This document shows, piece after piece, positions 24,985 to 34,216 of a stretch of 64,000 bases of DNA; within the stretch, counting starts at the first letter, position 1; each line of letters starts with the position of its first letter. Source of the DNA: an uncultured Lachnospiraceae bacterium (GTDB lineage Bacteria > Bacillota > Clostridia > Lachnospirales > Lachnospiraceae). A program made the translations under genes and the position numbers. Under the pieces are notes generated by a model. The model was not told the origin of the DNA, ran no database searches, and was given only the letters and a program-made list of their open reading frames with translations. The stretch covers positions 44,333-108,332 of the forward strand of contig CAJTRK010000009.1 in assembly GCA_910578475.1 (NCBI GenBank), in the 5' to 3' direction.

Positions 24985-25938
24985 ATGAAAGAATCTAAGA
25001 AAAAAGCTCCTGCGGCAGGGAAAAAGCAGGACTTTGGGGTTTATATGAAGCGTTACTGGCAGTTATACGTTTTACTTGCGCTGCCGCTTCTCTATCTGCT
25101 CATATTCAAATATGTGCCGATGATTTATATCCAGATTGCTTTCAAAAAGTACAGTATTGTACAGAGCGTATGGGAGATGCCGCTGGCGGCCAATAACGGA
25201 TTTGAATATTTTATCAAAGCATTTAATAACAGGGATTTCTTAAACGCGTTAAGGAATACGCTGGTGCTGAATCTGTTGGATTTGGTTATCGGTTTTCCGG
25301 TTCCTATCATTTTCGCATTGATTCTGAACGAACTGGTATTCAAAAATTTTAAACGCGTGGTACAGACTATCGCTTATATGCCCCACTTCCTTTCATGGGT
25401 CATCATTTACGGTCTGGCATTGCAGATTTTTGCGCCGTCAACCGGTTTTATCAATATGATTCTGGGAAGTTTCGGCATAGAATCCATTCCCTTCCTGAAT
25501 GAATCCAGCCACTGGGTAGGCACATACATATTCCTGGGCATCTGGCAGAGCTTCGGCTGGAACTCCATCGTATACCTGGCGGCAATCGCGGGCATCAACT
25601 CGGAGCTGTACGAAGCGGCTTCCGTAGACGGTGCAGGACGTTTCAAAAAGATGTGGCATATTACGCTGCCGGGCATCAAGTCCACAATCGTCGTGCTTCT
25701 CGTTATGAGCCTCGGTAACATTCTGGGAAGCGGATTCGACAGACCGTTCGCATTGCAGAATAATCTGGTTATGGACGTTGCGGAAGTGCTTTCCACCTTC
25801 GTATACAAGAACGGTATTAAGGGTCTGCAGTTCTCACTGACAACCGCTGTCGGCTTCTTCCAGTCTATCGTATGCGTTATTTTCCTGCTGCTGGCGAACT
25901 GGATTTCCCGGAAGCTTGGCGAACGTGGAATCTGGTAA
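24985..25938 (+). CDS. oligosaccharide ABC transporter permease (LplB-like)
   Basis: A 317-residue permease with six predicted membrane helices. The first starts near residue 28 (LYVLLALPLLYLLIFKYVP), and the inner-membrane docking loop is EAASVDGAGRFKKMWHITLPGI near 205. It belongs to the LplB/YteP branch that imports complex oligosaccharides. ATG 24985 is preferred to GTG 24979 because GGAGGT lies six bases before it. It heads a permease-permease-lipoprotein set with no ATPase gene nearby; such systems usually borrow a shared MsmX-type ATPase encoded elsewhere. Confidence 0.93.
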   Translation: MKESKKKAPAAGKKQDFGVYMKRYWQLYVLLALPLLYLLIFKYVPMIYIQIAFKKYSIVQSVWEMPLAANNGFEYFIKAFNNRDFLNALRNTLVLNLLDLVIGFPVPIIFALILNELVFKNFKRVVQTIAYMPHFLSWVIIYGLALQIFAPSTGFINMILGSFGIESIPFLNESSHWVGTYIFLGIWQSFGWNSIVYLAAIAGINSELYEAASVDGAGRFKKMWHITLPGIKSTIVVLLVMSLGNILGSGFDRPFALQNNLVMDVAEVLSTFVYKNGIKGLQFSLTTAVGFFQSIVCVIFLLLANWISRKLGERGIW

Positions 25939-25959
25939 AGAAGGAAGGAGGAAGAAGAG

Positions 25960-26829
25960 ATGATTAAATCAAAATCCGCCAAAGTGGGCGACTGGTGTTT
26001 TATCATAGTCTGTGTGCTTGTCAGCCTGATTTGCGTCGTGCCGATGCTCAATCTGCTGGCGCGGTCATTAAGCTCTACGGACGCGTTGATTAAACATGAA
26101 GTATACTTATGGCCGAAAGGTTTGAATCTGGAGGCGTACGCTACGGTGCTTGGCGATATGAAATATATCAGGGCATTTTTCTGGACGGTATTTCTGACGC
26201 TGGTTTGTACCGTTGTGTCGCTGACGATGACGACGCTCTGTGCGTATCCTCTGATATTTGAAAATCTGAAGGGACGTTCCGTAATCAATATTTTTATTAC
26301 GATAACGATGTTCTTCAATGCGGGAACCATTCCGAACTACCTGCTGATGAAGAGCCTGAACCTTTTGAACAATCCGCTCGTTCTGATTATTCCGAGTTGT
26401 TTGAGCGTTTATAACATGATTATTATGAGGAGCTTTTTCTATGGCATTCCTGACAGCCTGCGGGAATCGGCGGAAATTGACGGGGCGAGCTTTTTCAGGA
26501 TACTGATAAGCATCTATCTGCCTTTGTCAAAGCCGGTATTTGCGACGCTGGCGCTGTTTTATGCGGTAGGAAGATGGAACGGTTATTCGGATGCGCTGAT
26601 GTATATCAACAAAGATATTTTCTATCCGCTGCAGCTGTTCCTGTATAATATTCTGAACAACATCAACAGCGTGGAGGTGGCGACACAGGAAGGATTCTCG
26701 TCGCCGGGTCTTACCGAATCGCTGAAAGCGGCAATCGTTATGTTCTCGACCGTGCCGATTTTGTGCATCTATCCGTGGCTGCAGAAATATTTCATTCACG
26801 GCGTAACGATGGGAGCGGTAAAGGAGTAA
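25960..26829 (+). CDS. oligosaccharide ABC transporter permease (YtcP-like)
   Basis: A 289-residue permease with six predicted helices and the EAA-type loop ESAEIDGASFFRILISIYLP near residue 170. It is the usual partner of LplB-type permeases and begins 21 bp downstream of that gene, preceded by a strong ribosome site (ggaggaagaag). Together the two should form the membrane channel of the xylo-oligosaccharide importer. Confidence 0.93.
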   Translation: MIKSKSAKVGDWCFIIVCVLVSLICVVPMLNLLARSLSSTDALIKHEVYLWPKGLNLEAYATVLGDMKYIRAFFWTVFLTLVCTVVSLTMTTLCAYPLIFENLKGRSVINIFITITMFFNAGTIPNYLLMKSLNLLNNPLVLIIPSCLSVYNMIIMRSFFYGIPDSLRESAEIDGASFFRILISIYLPLSKPVFATLALFYAVGRWNGYSDALMYINKDIFYPLQLFLYNILNNINSVEVATQEGFSSPGLTESLKAAIVMFSTVPILCIYPWLQKYFIHGVTMGAVKE

Positions 26830-26886
26830 ACGGAATAACCAATCCGTTCATTCATATTCATTAAAAAACAAAGGGAGGTACAAAAA

Positions 26887-28644
26887 GTGAAGAAAAAATT
26901 ATTATCAGTTTTACTTGCCGGCTGCATGGTATTATCGCTTGCTGCCTGCGGTAACGACGGCGGTTCTGCAACGCCGGACGCGACACAGCCTGATACGCAG
27001 GCTCCTGCGGCTGACACAACCGACAACGCGGCTGCAGATAACACCGAGGGGGGGGACACTACGGAAGCTGAAGCTCCTGCAGACCCAACGAACGGTGAAC
27101 TTGTGGACGGTAAGTTCGCAGAAACGAGAAAGATTACGGTAGAGGTTTATGACCGTGGTAACGACGGTGGTTCTGACCCGACCAACAACAAGTATACGCA
27201 GTATATCAAAGACCAGATGATGGCGCTTCACAATGTAGAAGTAGAGTTCATAGCGGTTCCCCGTTGGACAGAGGTTGAGCAGATTAACAACCTTCTTGCG
27301 GCAGGCGATGCACCGGATATCTGCCTGACTTATGACTACCCGACCGTTCAGACATATGCGAACATGGGCGGTGTGCTCGATTTGAGCTCTTATGTGGATG
27401 ATTACAAAGACCTGCTTCCGAATCTGTGGAACTGGCTTGGTGAGACAAATATTTACTGGGATAAAGACCCTGTTGACGGAACACTCTGGGCAATCGAAGG
27501 CAAACGTGCGGTTACAAACCGTATCAATACATTCGTTCGTAAAGACTGGCTGGATAAGCTCGGTTTAGAGGAGCCTACGACCCGTCAGGAATTCTACGAA
27601 ATGATTGTAGCATTCAGAGATAACGCTGATACGCTGCTTGGCGCGGATGCGGATAAAATGATTCCTTACTCCGTAAGCTTCGACGTAGGCTGGAGAGCGG
27701 CGCTGTTAATCGAATCTTTCATCGACCCGGATATTTCCGATTATGACTATTATATCAACGGTTTTGATGACAGAGCATTGACACAGCCCGGTACAAAAGA
27801 GGCGATTCGTATCCTGAACCAGTGGTATAACGAAGGACTTCTCTGGGATGACTTCGCACTTTACAGCAGCGGTGACAGCACAGAAGACGATATGATTAAG
27901 GCCGGCTATGTAGGCGCATTCATGCACAACTGGGATTATCCTTACAGAGACGGTGAGAACAGTATTCAGACGAACCTTGAAAGAATCGTAGGACCGGACG
28001 CAAAATTCGTTGTAGTTGACTGCTTCGAAGATACCAAAGGCGGACATAACAAATTTATCACAAGCTCCGCAGGCGACCGGAAGATTTTCTTCCCTACTAC
28101 AAATGATGAGCCTTTAGCTTCCATGCTGTATCTGGATTTCATCAGTTCACCGGAAGTTATCGAATATCTGCAGATTGGTGATGAGGGCGTTACACATAAC
28201 AAGCTGGAAGACGGCGCGGTTGAAATCATTGCGGCAACAGGCGATGATATTCAGAACTCCGGATTTAACATTGACTACACGATTACCTGTAACGGTCTGC
28301 ATCTGACAGATGAAGAGCTGACACTGAAATCTATGGCACATTCTTACAGCGGTATCGACCCCGCGCTTGTAGAGGTTGCGCATGAAGTCTGCAACACCGA
28401 CACAAGACCGGCTAAGAACGTGAATGTTGGCGCGATTGCGGCAGAAGAAGGCCAGGGCCCGACACTTGCCAGCAAGAGAGATGTCATTTATGATACGGCA
28501 GTTGCTGCACCGGTAGACAGCTTTGACCAGGTATGGGATGCCGGTATTGCTGATTACTTAAGCTCCGGCGGTCAGGCAATTATCGACGAGCGTACCGAGA
28601 AGTGGAAAGCTACTTTTGGCGATGCAACACAGCTCCCGGAATAA
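26887..28644 (+). CDS. extracellular oligosaccharide-binding lipoprotein
   Basis: A 585-residue solute-binding lipoprotein with GTG start and ribosome site GGGAGGT. The signal peptide ends in LAACG (cysteine near residue 21), followed by a ~50-residue Ala/Thr/Asp-rich linker and a large binding domain related to LipO/family 1 proteins (NNLLAAGDAPDICLTY near 135; WDKDPVDGTLWAIEGKRAV near 195). The size (over 500 residues) is typical of proteins that bind longer oligosaccharides. A terminator follows 46 bp after the stop codon, separating the importer from the GH43-GH8 genes. Confidence 0.93.
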   Translation: MKKKLLSVLLAGCMVLSLAACGNDGGSATPDATQPDTQAPAADTTDNAAADNTEGGDTTEAEAPADPTNGELVDGKFAETRKITVEVYDRGNDGGSDPTNNKYTQYIKDQMMALHNVEVEFIAVPRWTEVEQINNLLAAGDAPDICLTYDYPTVQTYANMGGVLDLSSYVDDYKDLLPNLWNWLGETNIYWDKDPVDGTLWAIEGKRAVTNRINTFVRKDWLDKLGLEEPTTRQEFYEMIVAFRDNADTLLGADADKMIPYSVSFDVGWRAALLIESFIDPDISDYDYYINGFDDRALTQPGTKEAIRILNQWYNEGLLWDDFALYSSGDSTEDDMIKAGYVGAFMHNWDYPYRDGENSIQTNLERIVGPDAKFVVVDCFEDTKGGHNKFITSSAGDRKIFFPTTNDEPLASMLYLDFISSPEVIEYLQIGDEGVTHNKLEDGAVEIIAATGDDIQNSGFNIDYTITCNGLHLTDEELTLKSMAHSYSGIDPALVEVAHEVCNTDTRPAKNVNVGAIAAEEGQGPTLASKRDVIYDTAVAAPVDSFDQVWDAGIADYLSSGGQAIIDERTEKWKATFGDATQLPE

Positions 28645-28690
28645 AACAGAATTTTACGTTCATTTGCGAAACCCAAATTTTAATCAGCGG

Positions 28691-28721
28691 AAGAGCGTTC
28701 CCTTGCGAGGGGCGCTCTTTT
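28691..28721 (+). terminator. terminator after the importer operon
   Basis: AAGAGCG and CGCTCTT flank TTCCC-TTGC-GAGGGG, giving a GC-rich stem followed by TTTTGC. The T-run is short, so read-through to the GH43 gene is plausible. Confidence 0.7.
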
Positions 28722-28765
28722 GCATCCTGAGCAATTCCGGCGAAAGGGTTTTATAAGAAAAAGAC

Positions 28766-28830
28766 GAATTTGTGCCGAAGCGTCACAAATTCTGTTAATC
28801 GCAACGCATCTTCAGCGTAAAACGCTTCGG
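28766..28830 (+). promoter_or_regulatory. structured leader of the GH43 gene, possible pseudoknot
   Basis: GAATTTGTG (28766-28774) and CACAAATTC (28784-28792) form a perfect 9-bp stem. Its whole 9-base loop, CCGAAGCGT, is exactly complementary to ACGCTTCGG (28822-28830), which lies immediately before the ribosome site GGAGG at 28834. A competing small hairpin, AGCGT-AAA-ACGCT (28814-28826), would occupy part of the same bases. The arrangement could control access to the ribosome site, or be a decayed palindromic repeat. Confidence 0.5.
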
Positions 28831-28843
28831 AACGGAGGTAAAA

Positions 28844-30292
28844 ATGAACGAAACAGGAAATAGAAGTGACATGAAAGGAAGCGCAAAGCACCGACAGGCT
28901 GTGAACCCCTATCTGCCTTCCTGGGAGTATATTCCGGACGGCGAGCCTTATGTGTTCGGAGACCGGGTCTATATATACGGTTCCCATGATTATTATAACG
29001 GTTATGTTTTCTGCATGGGCGACTATGTCTGCTGGTCTGCTCCGGTGGATGATTTGGGGAACTGGCGGTATGAGGGCGTGATTTATCCGCGGAATGCGGA
29101 CCCGCTCAACAAAGAGGGAAAAATGTGCCTGTATGCGCCGGACATTACGATAGGGCCGGACGGCAGATATTATCTGTACTATGTGCTGGATAAAGTAAGC
29201 GTCGTTTCTGTTGCGGTCTGCGATACGCCCGCGGGAAACTTTACGTTTTACGGTTATGTGCACTATGAGGACGGAACCCGTCTCGGAGAAAAAGAAGGAG
29301 ACCAGCCTCAGTTCGACCCGGGCGTGCTGACGGAAGGTAATACGACTTATCTGTACACAGGTTTCTGCAGCAGGGGAGACAAGTCCAGAAACGGTGCGAT
29401 GCTGACCGTTTTGGGGGCGGATATGCTGACGGTGGAAAAAGCGCCGGTTTTTGTCGTTCCGGGTTGTGAATATAGTGCGGGAACGGGATTCGAAGGACAT
29501 GAATTTTTCGAGGCTCCTTCGATTCGCAAGGTGGGGGAGAACTATTATTTTATTTATTCTTCCATCGTGATGCACGAGCTTTGTTATGCGGTCAGCAAAG
29601 AACCGGATAAAGGATTTGCCTATGGAGGCGTAATCGTCAGCAATAGTGATTTGCATATCGACACATATAAGCCGGCGGAAAAACCGATGGCTTATGGCGC
29701 GAACAATCACGGAAGTATTTTGGAGATAAACGGTAAATGGTATATTTTTTATCACAGACATACGAACGGGACATGGTACAGCAGACAGGGATGCGCGGAG
29801 AAAATTGAAATTCTGCCGGACGGAAGCATTCCGCAGGTGGAAATCACTTCCTGCGGCTTGAATGGCGGCCCGCTTGCAGGCGAAGGGGAATACGGCGCGT
29901 ATCTTGCCTGCAATCTGTTTACGGAGGAGGAATCCGTTTATGTCGGCGACGACCGTTTTCCCAAAATCATGCAGGATGGCAGGGACGGCGATGAAGAGCC
30001 GGGCTATATCGGCAACATGAAAGACGGCGCAACGGCAGGATTCAAATATTTTGACTGTAAAAAAATTACGGGAATCACCATCAAAGCGCGGGGGTATATG
30101 AACGGATATTTTGAAGTGCGGACCGCATGGGACGCAGAGGCGCTGGCCCAAATACCGGTACGCAATTCCAACGTATGGGAAGCGTTCCATGCGCCGCTCG
30201 TTATCCCGGACGGAATACAGGCGCTTTATCTGACTTACCGCGGCAGAGATAAGGCGAGCCTGCTGTCGTTTACGTTGGAAACAGACAAATGA
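28844..30292 (+). CDS. glycoside hydrolase family 43 (beta-xylosidase/arabinofuranosidase type)
   Basis: A 482-residue enzyme with a five-bladed propeller domain (about 20-330). The three acidic residues expected for GH43 can be placed in VNPYLPSWEYIPDGEPYVFG/YIYGSHD near 30-50, LYAPDITIGPDG near 95 and FFEAPSIRKV near 222. A C-terminal beta-sandwich domain (about 345-480) resembles a CBM6-like module. No signal peptide. It probably cleaves terminal xylose or arabinofuranose from imported xylo-oligosaccharides; sequence alone does not settle which. It begins a two-gene unit with the GH8 gene and has its own structured leader. Confidence 0.9.
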   Translation: MNETGNRSDMKGSAKHRQAVNPYLPSWEYIPDGEPYVFGDRVYIYGSHDYYNGYVFCMGDYVCWSAPVDDLGNWRYEGVIYPRNADPLNKEGKMCLYAPDITIGPDGRYYLYYVLDKVSVVSVAVCDTPAGNFTFYGYVHYEDGTRLGEKEGDQPQFDPGVLTEGNTTYLYTGFCSRGDKSRNGAMLTVLGADMLTVEKAPVFVVPGCEYSAGTGFEGHEFFEAPSIRKVGENYYFIYSSIVMHELCYAVSKEPDKGFAYGGVIVSNSDLHIDTYKPAEKPMAYGANNHGSILEINGKWYIFYHRHTNGTWYSRQGCAEKIEILPDGSIPQVEITSCGLNGGPLAGEGEYGAYLACNLFTEEESVYVGDDRFPKIMQDGRDGDEEPGYIGNMKDGATAGFKYFDCKKITGITIKARGYMNGYFEVRTAWDAEALAQIPVRNSNVWEAFHAPLVIPDGIQALYLTYRGRDKASLLSFTLETDK

Positions 30293-30334
30293 GAATGCCG
30301 CGGAAGAGACGCGGTACGGGAAGGAGCAGAAAAA

Positions 30335-31480
30335 ATGGCAGGAGCATATGAAACAGGAGAATACAGAAACCTGTTTGCAGAGATTGGTTATCGGCCGGAG
30401 GAGATTCAGAACCGACTGGAAGAGATTTTCCGGACGATGTTCTACGGAAAAGAGGACGAGAGAATTTATCATCCGGTGGAAGACGATATGGGATATCTGA
30501 CGGACACCGGAAATAATGACGTCAGGACGGAGGGCATGTCCTACGGCATGATGATGTGCGTACAACTGAACAGGAAAGAGGAATTTGACCGTATCTGGAA
30601 ATGGACGAAGACTTATATGTATCTGGACAGCGGCATGAACAAAGGCTATTTTGCATGGTCCTGCCGGACGGACGGAACGAAGAATTCCTACGGTCCCGCA
30701 CCGGATGGAGAAGAATACTTCGCGATGGCGCTCTTTTTTGCTTCCCATCGTTGGGGCGACGGAGAGGGAATCTTCAATTACGGAAAAGAAGCCCGTGCGA
30801 TTCTGCATACATGCCTTCATCAGGGGGAGGACGGGAACGGCGGCCGGCCGATGTGGGAACCTTCCAATAAACTGATTAAGTTTATTCCGGATTGTGACTG
30901 GAGCGACCCGTCTTATCATCTGCCGCATTTTTACGAGCTGTTCGCGCTCTGGGCGGACGAAGCGGATTCCGTGTTCTGGAAAGAGGCGGCGAAGGAAAGC
31001 CGGGAATATCTGAAAAAAGCATGTCATCCGGAGACGGGACTCGCCGCGGAATATGCGGAATATGACGGAAGGCCGCACAATAAAGATTATGACAGCTTTG
31101 GCGGGCGGCATGACTGGTTTTACAGCGATGCCTACCGGGTAGCGGCCAATATCGGACTGGATTATGCCTGGTTTGCGGCGGATGCGTGGGAAAAGGAATG
31201 CGCGGATAAGATTCAGCGGTTTTTTGCGCCGCAGATGAAGGAACAGGATTACAGAATCTATGAAATCGACGGCATGCCTCTGCCGGAAAAAGCGCTGCAC
31301 CCGATAGCGATTATTGCAACCAACGCCCAGGCTTCGCTTGCGTCGGAGGGAGACTATGCGTCCGCATGCGTCAGACAGTTCTGGGAGACGCCGCTGCGGG
31401 AAGGAGAACGCAGATATTATGATAACTGCCTGTATCTGTTTGCCTTTCTGGCTTTGAGCGGAAATTACAGGATATATTAA
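30335..31480 (+). CDS. reducing-end xylose-releasing exo-oligoxylanase (GH8, Rex type)
   Basis: A 381-residue protein without signal peptide, matching the length of Rex enzymes. The (alpha/alpha)6 barrel has the general acid in VRTEGMSYGMMM near residue 68, the YFAWSCRTDGT stretch, and the catalytic base region in DWFYSDAYRVAAN near 262. Rex enzymes remove xylose from the reducing end of oligosaccharides of three or more units inside the cell. Paired with GH43, GH3 and GH67, it completes breakdown from both ends of the chain. Confidence 0.92.
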   Translation: MAGAYETGEYRNLFAEIGYRPEEIQNRLEEIFRTMFYGKEDERIYHPVEDDMGYLTDTGNNDVRTEGMSYGMMMCVQLNRKEEFDRIWKWTKTYMYLDSGMNKGYFAWSCRTDGTKNSYGPAPDGEEYFAMALFFASHRWGDGEGIFNYGKEARAILHTCLHQGEDGNGGRPMWEPSNKLIKFIPDCDWSDPSYHLPHFYELFALWADEADSVFWKEAAKESREYLKKACHPETGLAAEYAEYDGRPHNKDYDSFGGRHDWFYSDAYRVAANIGLDYAWFAADAWEKECADKIQRFFAPQMKEQDYRIYEIDGMPLPEKALHPIAIIATNAQASLASEGDYASACVRQFWETPLREGERRYYDNCLYLFAFLALSGNYRIY

Positions 31481-31529
31481 AAAGATTATCCGATTATACT
31501 AATAACCATGTCTTTCTCTCAACCTGCGA

Positions 31530-31579
31530 TATTTGCGCCGCAGGCACAAATTCGCGTGTGAAAAATTTATTTTTCACAC
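31530..31579 (+). repeat. double hairpin after the GH8 gene
   Basis: TTTGCGCC-GCA-GGCACAAA is an imperfect hairpin around 31532-31550. GTGTGAAAAAT (31556-31566) and ATTTTTCACAC (31569-31579) form a perfect 11-bp stem with a two-base loop. There is no T-run directly after, so it is not a standard terminator. The first hairpin resembles the GCCGCAGGC hairpin in the 106-bp repeats. Confidence 0.6.
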
Positions 31580-31618
31580 TATCCAACTTTGGGAAATTAC
31601 AGGAAAAAGAGAGGGTTG

Positions 31619-31647
31619 TTGACAAAACTCTCTCTTTCCTTTATTAT
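31619..31647 (+). promoter_or_regulatory. sigma-A promoter of the ROK gene
   Basis: TTGACA at 31619-31624, 17-bp spacer, TATTAT at 31642-31647. This is a near-consensus promoter 55 bp before the ROK start codon. Confidence 0.8.
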
Positions 31648-31651
31648 ATTA

Positions 31652-31666
31652 TTAAAACAGTTTTAA
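31652..31666. promoter_or_regulatory. operator palindrome at the ROK promoter
   Basis: TTAAAAC-A-GTTTTAA is a perfect 7+1+7 inverted repeat that starts five bases after the -10 box, covering the expected transcription start. It is well placed for autorepression by the ROK protein. Confidence 0.65.
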
Positions 31667-31701
31667 AATATATTTGAATATAAAAGGAGTGTATCGCGGA
31701 T

Positions 31702-32745
31702 ATGGCATTTACGAATCTGGTAAAAAAAATCAATGAGAAAGCTGTCACGGCCTGTATGCGGGATGGAAAGGCGCATACGAAGCAGGAACTTTCCGGCCTG
31801 TCCGGCCTGAGCTTTCCGACGGTCGGAAAAATTGTGGAAGAGCTGGCGGATGACAGAATGCTTCTGCGGCTCGGAACGGAGCGGGAGAGTCCGGGCGGAA
31901 GAAAAGCGGAAGTTTACAGGCTGAACCCGGATTTTGCGCATATGCTTTTGCTGTTTATGCAGGGAGATGAAGTCTTTTACCGGATTTGTGACGCTCTGGG
32001 AGCGGTAAAAGCCGAAGGACGGAAACGAAGAAGCGCGCGCCGGGGGAAAGAAGAGCAGCCTTTGCCCGGCATGAACGAACTCTTACGGGAATGCGCCGAA
32101 GCGGCAGTTTCGGAGGATGGGAAAATCCGTGCGGTGTCGGCGGGAATACCGGGAAGCGTTCGCAACGGCATCATTTGCTGCATCGACGGATATCCGGGAA
32201 TGACGGGACGAAATATAGCGGCGGAGTTATCGGCCGCCATAAGCAGACCGGTGTCCGTGGAAAACAACATGAGCCTTGTCGCGGTGGGCATGGCGGAACG
32301 GTTGAAACAGGACGATGCCGGAGAAACGCTTGTCTGCATACATCTTGCCGATACCGGGCCGGGCATGGGCGCGGTCGTGAACGGAAGAGCCTTACAGGGA
32401 TTCAGCGGTTTTCAGGGGGAAGTCGGTTTTATGCCGCTGTATGGCGATGAAACGGTGCAGCAGATGGCAATGGACGGTTTTCGTCAGGCATCGCCGGAAG
32501 AATGTCTCGGAAAAATGACAGCCTGTATCTGTACCGTACTGAATCCGGAGCGCATCATTTATTATCTGGAACGGGAACAGGACGGTCTTGCGGAAGAAAT
32601 CGTGCGCCGCTGCGGGCGGTATCTGCCGGCCTATGCAATGCCCCGGTTTCTGTTTGACAGAAATTACCGGGAAGACTATTTTCACGGGCTGGCCGTGACG
32701 GGAATGGAACTGCTGTACGGAGGGACGGAACATGAGAACGCTTGA
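31702..32745 (+). CDS. ROK-family transcriptional regulator (XylR-like)
   Basis: A 347-residue ROK protein: an N-terminal winged helix (about 1-70, with SGLSFPTVGKIVEELADDRML) and a sugar-kinase-like domain (about 85-340). The ROK core is recognisable from SAGIPGSVRNGII, VSVENNMSLVAVG and GFQGEVGFMPL. The cysteine cluster CxCGxxGCxE that binds zinc in ROK kinases is missing, and so is a clear ATP-binding DGGT motif, so it should be a repressor, not a kinase. Position next to the GH8 gene suggests xylose or xylo-oligosaccharide as inducer. The MATE gene overlaps its 3' end by 14 bp. Confidence 0.88.
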   Translation: MAFTNLVKKINEKAVTACMRDGKAHTKQELSGLSGLSFPTVGKIVEELADDRMLLRLGTERESPGGRKAEVYRLNPDFAHMLLLFMQGDEVFYRICDALGAVKAEGRKRRSARRGKEEQPLPGMNELLRECAEAAVSEDGKIRAVSAGIPGSVRNGIICCIDGYPGMTGRNIAAELSAAISRPVSVENNMSLVAVGMAERLKQDDAGETLVCIHLADTGPGMGAVVNGRALQGFSGFQGEVGFMPLYGDETVQQMAMDGFRQASPEECLGKMTACICTVLNPERIIYYLEREQDGLAEEIVRRCGRYLPAYAMPRFLFDRNYREDYFHGLAVTGMELLYGGTEHENA

Positions 32746-34138
32746 TATGACGGAGGGAAAGCCCCATGTGCTCCTGCTGCGTTTTTCCGTGCCGCTCATG
32801 CTCGGGAATCTGTTCCAACAGCTCTATACCTTTGCAGACACGCTCATCGTCGGACGAAAACTCGGCGTTTCGGCGCTTGCCGCACTGGGAGCGACGGAAT
32901 GGCTGTGTTTTCTGATGTTTGGCTTTATCCAGGGATTGACACAGGGACTTTCCATCGGGATAGCAAAGCATTTCGGAGAGGGAAATAAGGATTTGGTTCA
33001 GCGGGGAATTTTTCAGGCGGGCTGCATTTCCGCGGGAGCGGCTTTTATTGTTACGGCGGCGGGACACGGCCTGCTCGTACCGGCTTTGCGTCTGCTCCGG
33101 ACGCCGGAAGCGCTTTTTGAAATGTCTCATTCTTATCTGACAATTCTGTACAGCGGGATTCCCATTTCTTTTGCCTATAATATGGCGGCGGCGGTTCTGC
33201 GGGCCGTCGGCAACAGCCGGACGCCTTTGTATGCGATGGTGGCGGCGTCTTTTACCAATATTTTATTGGATATACTGTTTGTAACGGCGCTTGGACTCGG
33301 AATCCGGGGAGCCGCTTATGGCACGCTGCTTTCGCAGCTGTGCGCCGCGCTTTGCTGTATGGCCGCGCTCCGGAAAACGGAGCAGATACGGATTGAACCG
33401 GAAAATCGGAAGCCGGACAGGCATATCATGGCGGAACAGATAAAACTGGGCGTTCCGATGGGGGTTCAGAATATTATTACGGCGGCGGGGGGACTGGTGG
33501 TGCAGTCCGTTGTGAACGGATTCGGTCTTTTGTTCCTCGCAGGCTATACGGCGGCCAATAAACTGTATGGGCTGCTGGAGATTGCGGCATCTTCTTACGG
33601 CTATGCGATTTCCACCTATACGGCGCAGAATGCGGGGGCGGGGCGGAATGACAGAATCCGTTCGGGCATCCGGGCGGCGCTCGTTATCGGGACGGTGAGC
33701 GCGTATCTGATGTCTCTTGTGATGGTTCTGTCCGGCAGACAGATATTAGGGCTTTTTATTGTGGAAGGACAGGTGGATATCGGTGCGGCGATTCAGACCG
33801 GATATCGTTTCCTTCAGATTCTTGCCGTCTTTTTCCCGCTGCTTTATGCGGTTTATATTCTGCGTTCCTGTATGCAGGGAATGGGCAACTCCACGATACC
33901 GATGCTGTCCAGCCTGATACAGGTTCTGATGCGCATTCTGTGCGCGGCGGTATTGACGAAAATCATCGGAAATAAAGGCGTATTCTGGGGGGAAGTTATG
34001 GCGTGGGCCGGCGCGGATATTTTTCTTGCAGCGCATCTGTTTTGGCCATTTCATGTCAGCGCGGCGGCAGCTTATGTTCCGGCCGCTTGCCGGGAAACGG
34101 GAGATGTGTTATCTTCGGAACAGAAAGAGCGTATATGA
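32732..34138 (+). CDS. MATE-family efflux transporter
   Basis: A 468-residue integral membrane protein with about twelve helices in two similar halves; family signatures include PLMLGNLFQQLYTFADTLIVG near residue 20, GLSIGIAKHFGEG near 73 and AAAVLRAVGNSRTP near 153. MATE proteins export drugs or metabolites in exchange for Na+ or H+. The gene overlaps the ROK regulator by 14 bp, so both are probably co-transcribed, although a link to xylan use is not obvious. A second, divergent MATE gene lies at 57418. Confidence 0.93.
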   Translation: MRTLDMTEGKPHVLLLRFSVPLMLGNLFQQLYTFADTLIVGRKLGVSALAALGATEWLCFLMFGFIQGLTQGLSIGIAKHFGEGNKDLVQRGIFQAGCISAGAAFIVTAAGHGLLVPALRLLRTPEALFEMSHSYLTILYSGIPISFAYNMAAAVLRAVGNSRTPLYAMVAASFTNILLDILFVTALGLGIRGAAYGTLLSQLCAALCCMAALRKTEQIRIEPENRKPDRHIMAEQIKLGVPMGVQNIITAAGGLVVQSVVNGFGLLFLAGYTAANKLYGLLEIAASSYGYAISTYTAQNAGAGRNDRIRSGIRAALVIGTVSAYLMSLVMVLSGRQILGLFIVEGQVDIGAAIQTGYRFLQILAVFFPLLYAVYILRSCMQGMGNSTIPMLSSLIQVLMRILCAAVLTKIIGNKGVFWGEVMAWAGADIFLAAHLFWPFHVSAAAAYVPAACRETGDVLSSEQKERI

Positions 34139-34216
34139 GCATCGCTGATAAAACGATACTGCATATCCTGTATGATAACAGCGAATGTCCGGTGAAACGG
34201 ACGGATAGGAGTTTCA

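Noticed and set aside
28751..31300. 849-codon open frame on the minus strand
   Set aside because: It lies antisense to the GH43 and GH8 genes, has no ribosome site, and its translation is rich in Arg, His and Phe without domain patterns. Long antisense frames of this type arise from codon bias.
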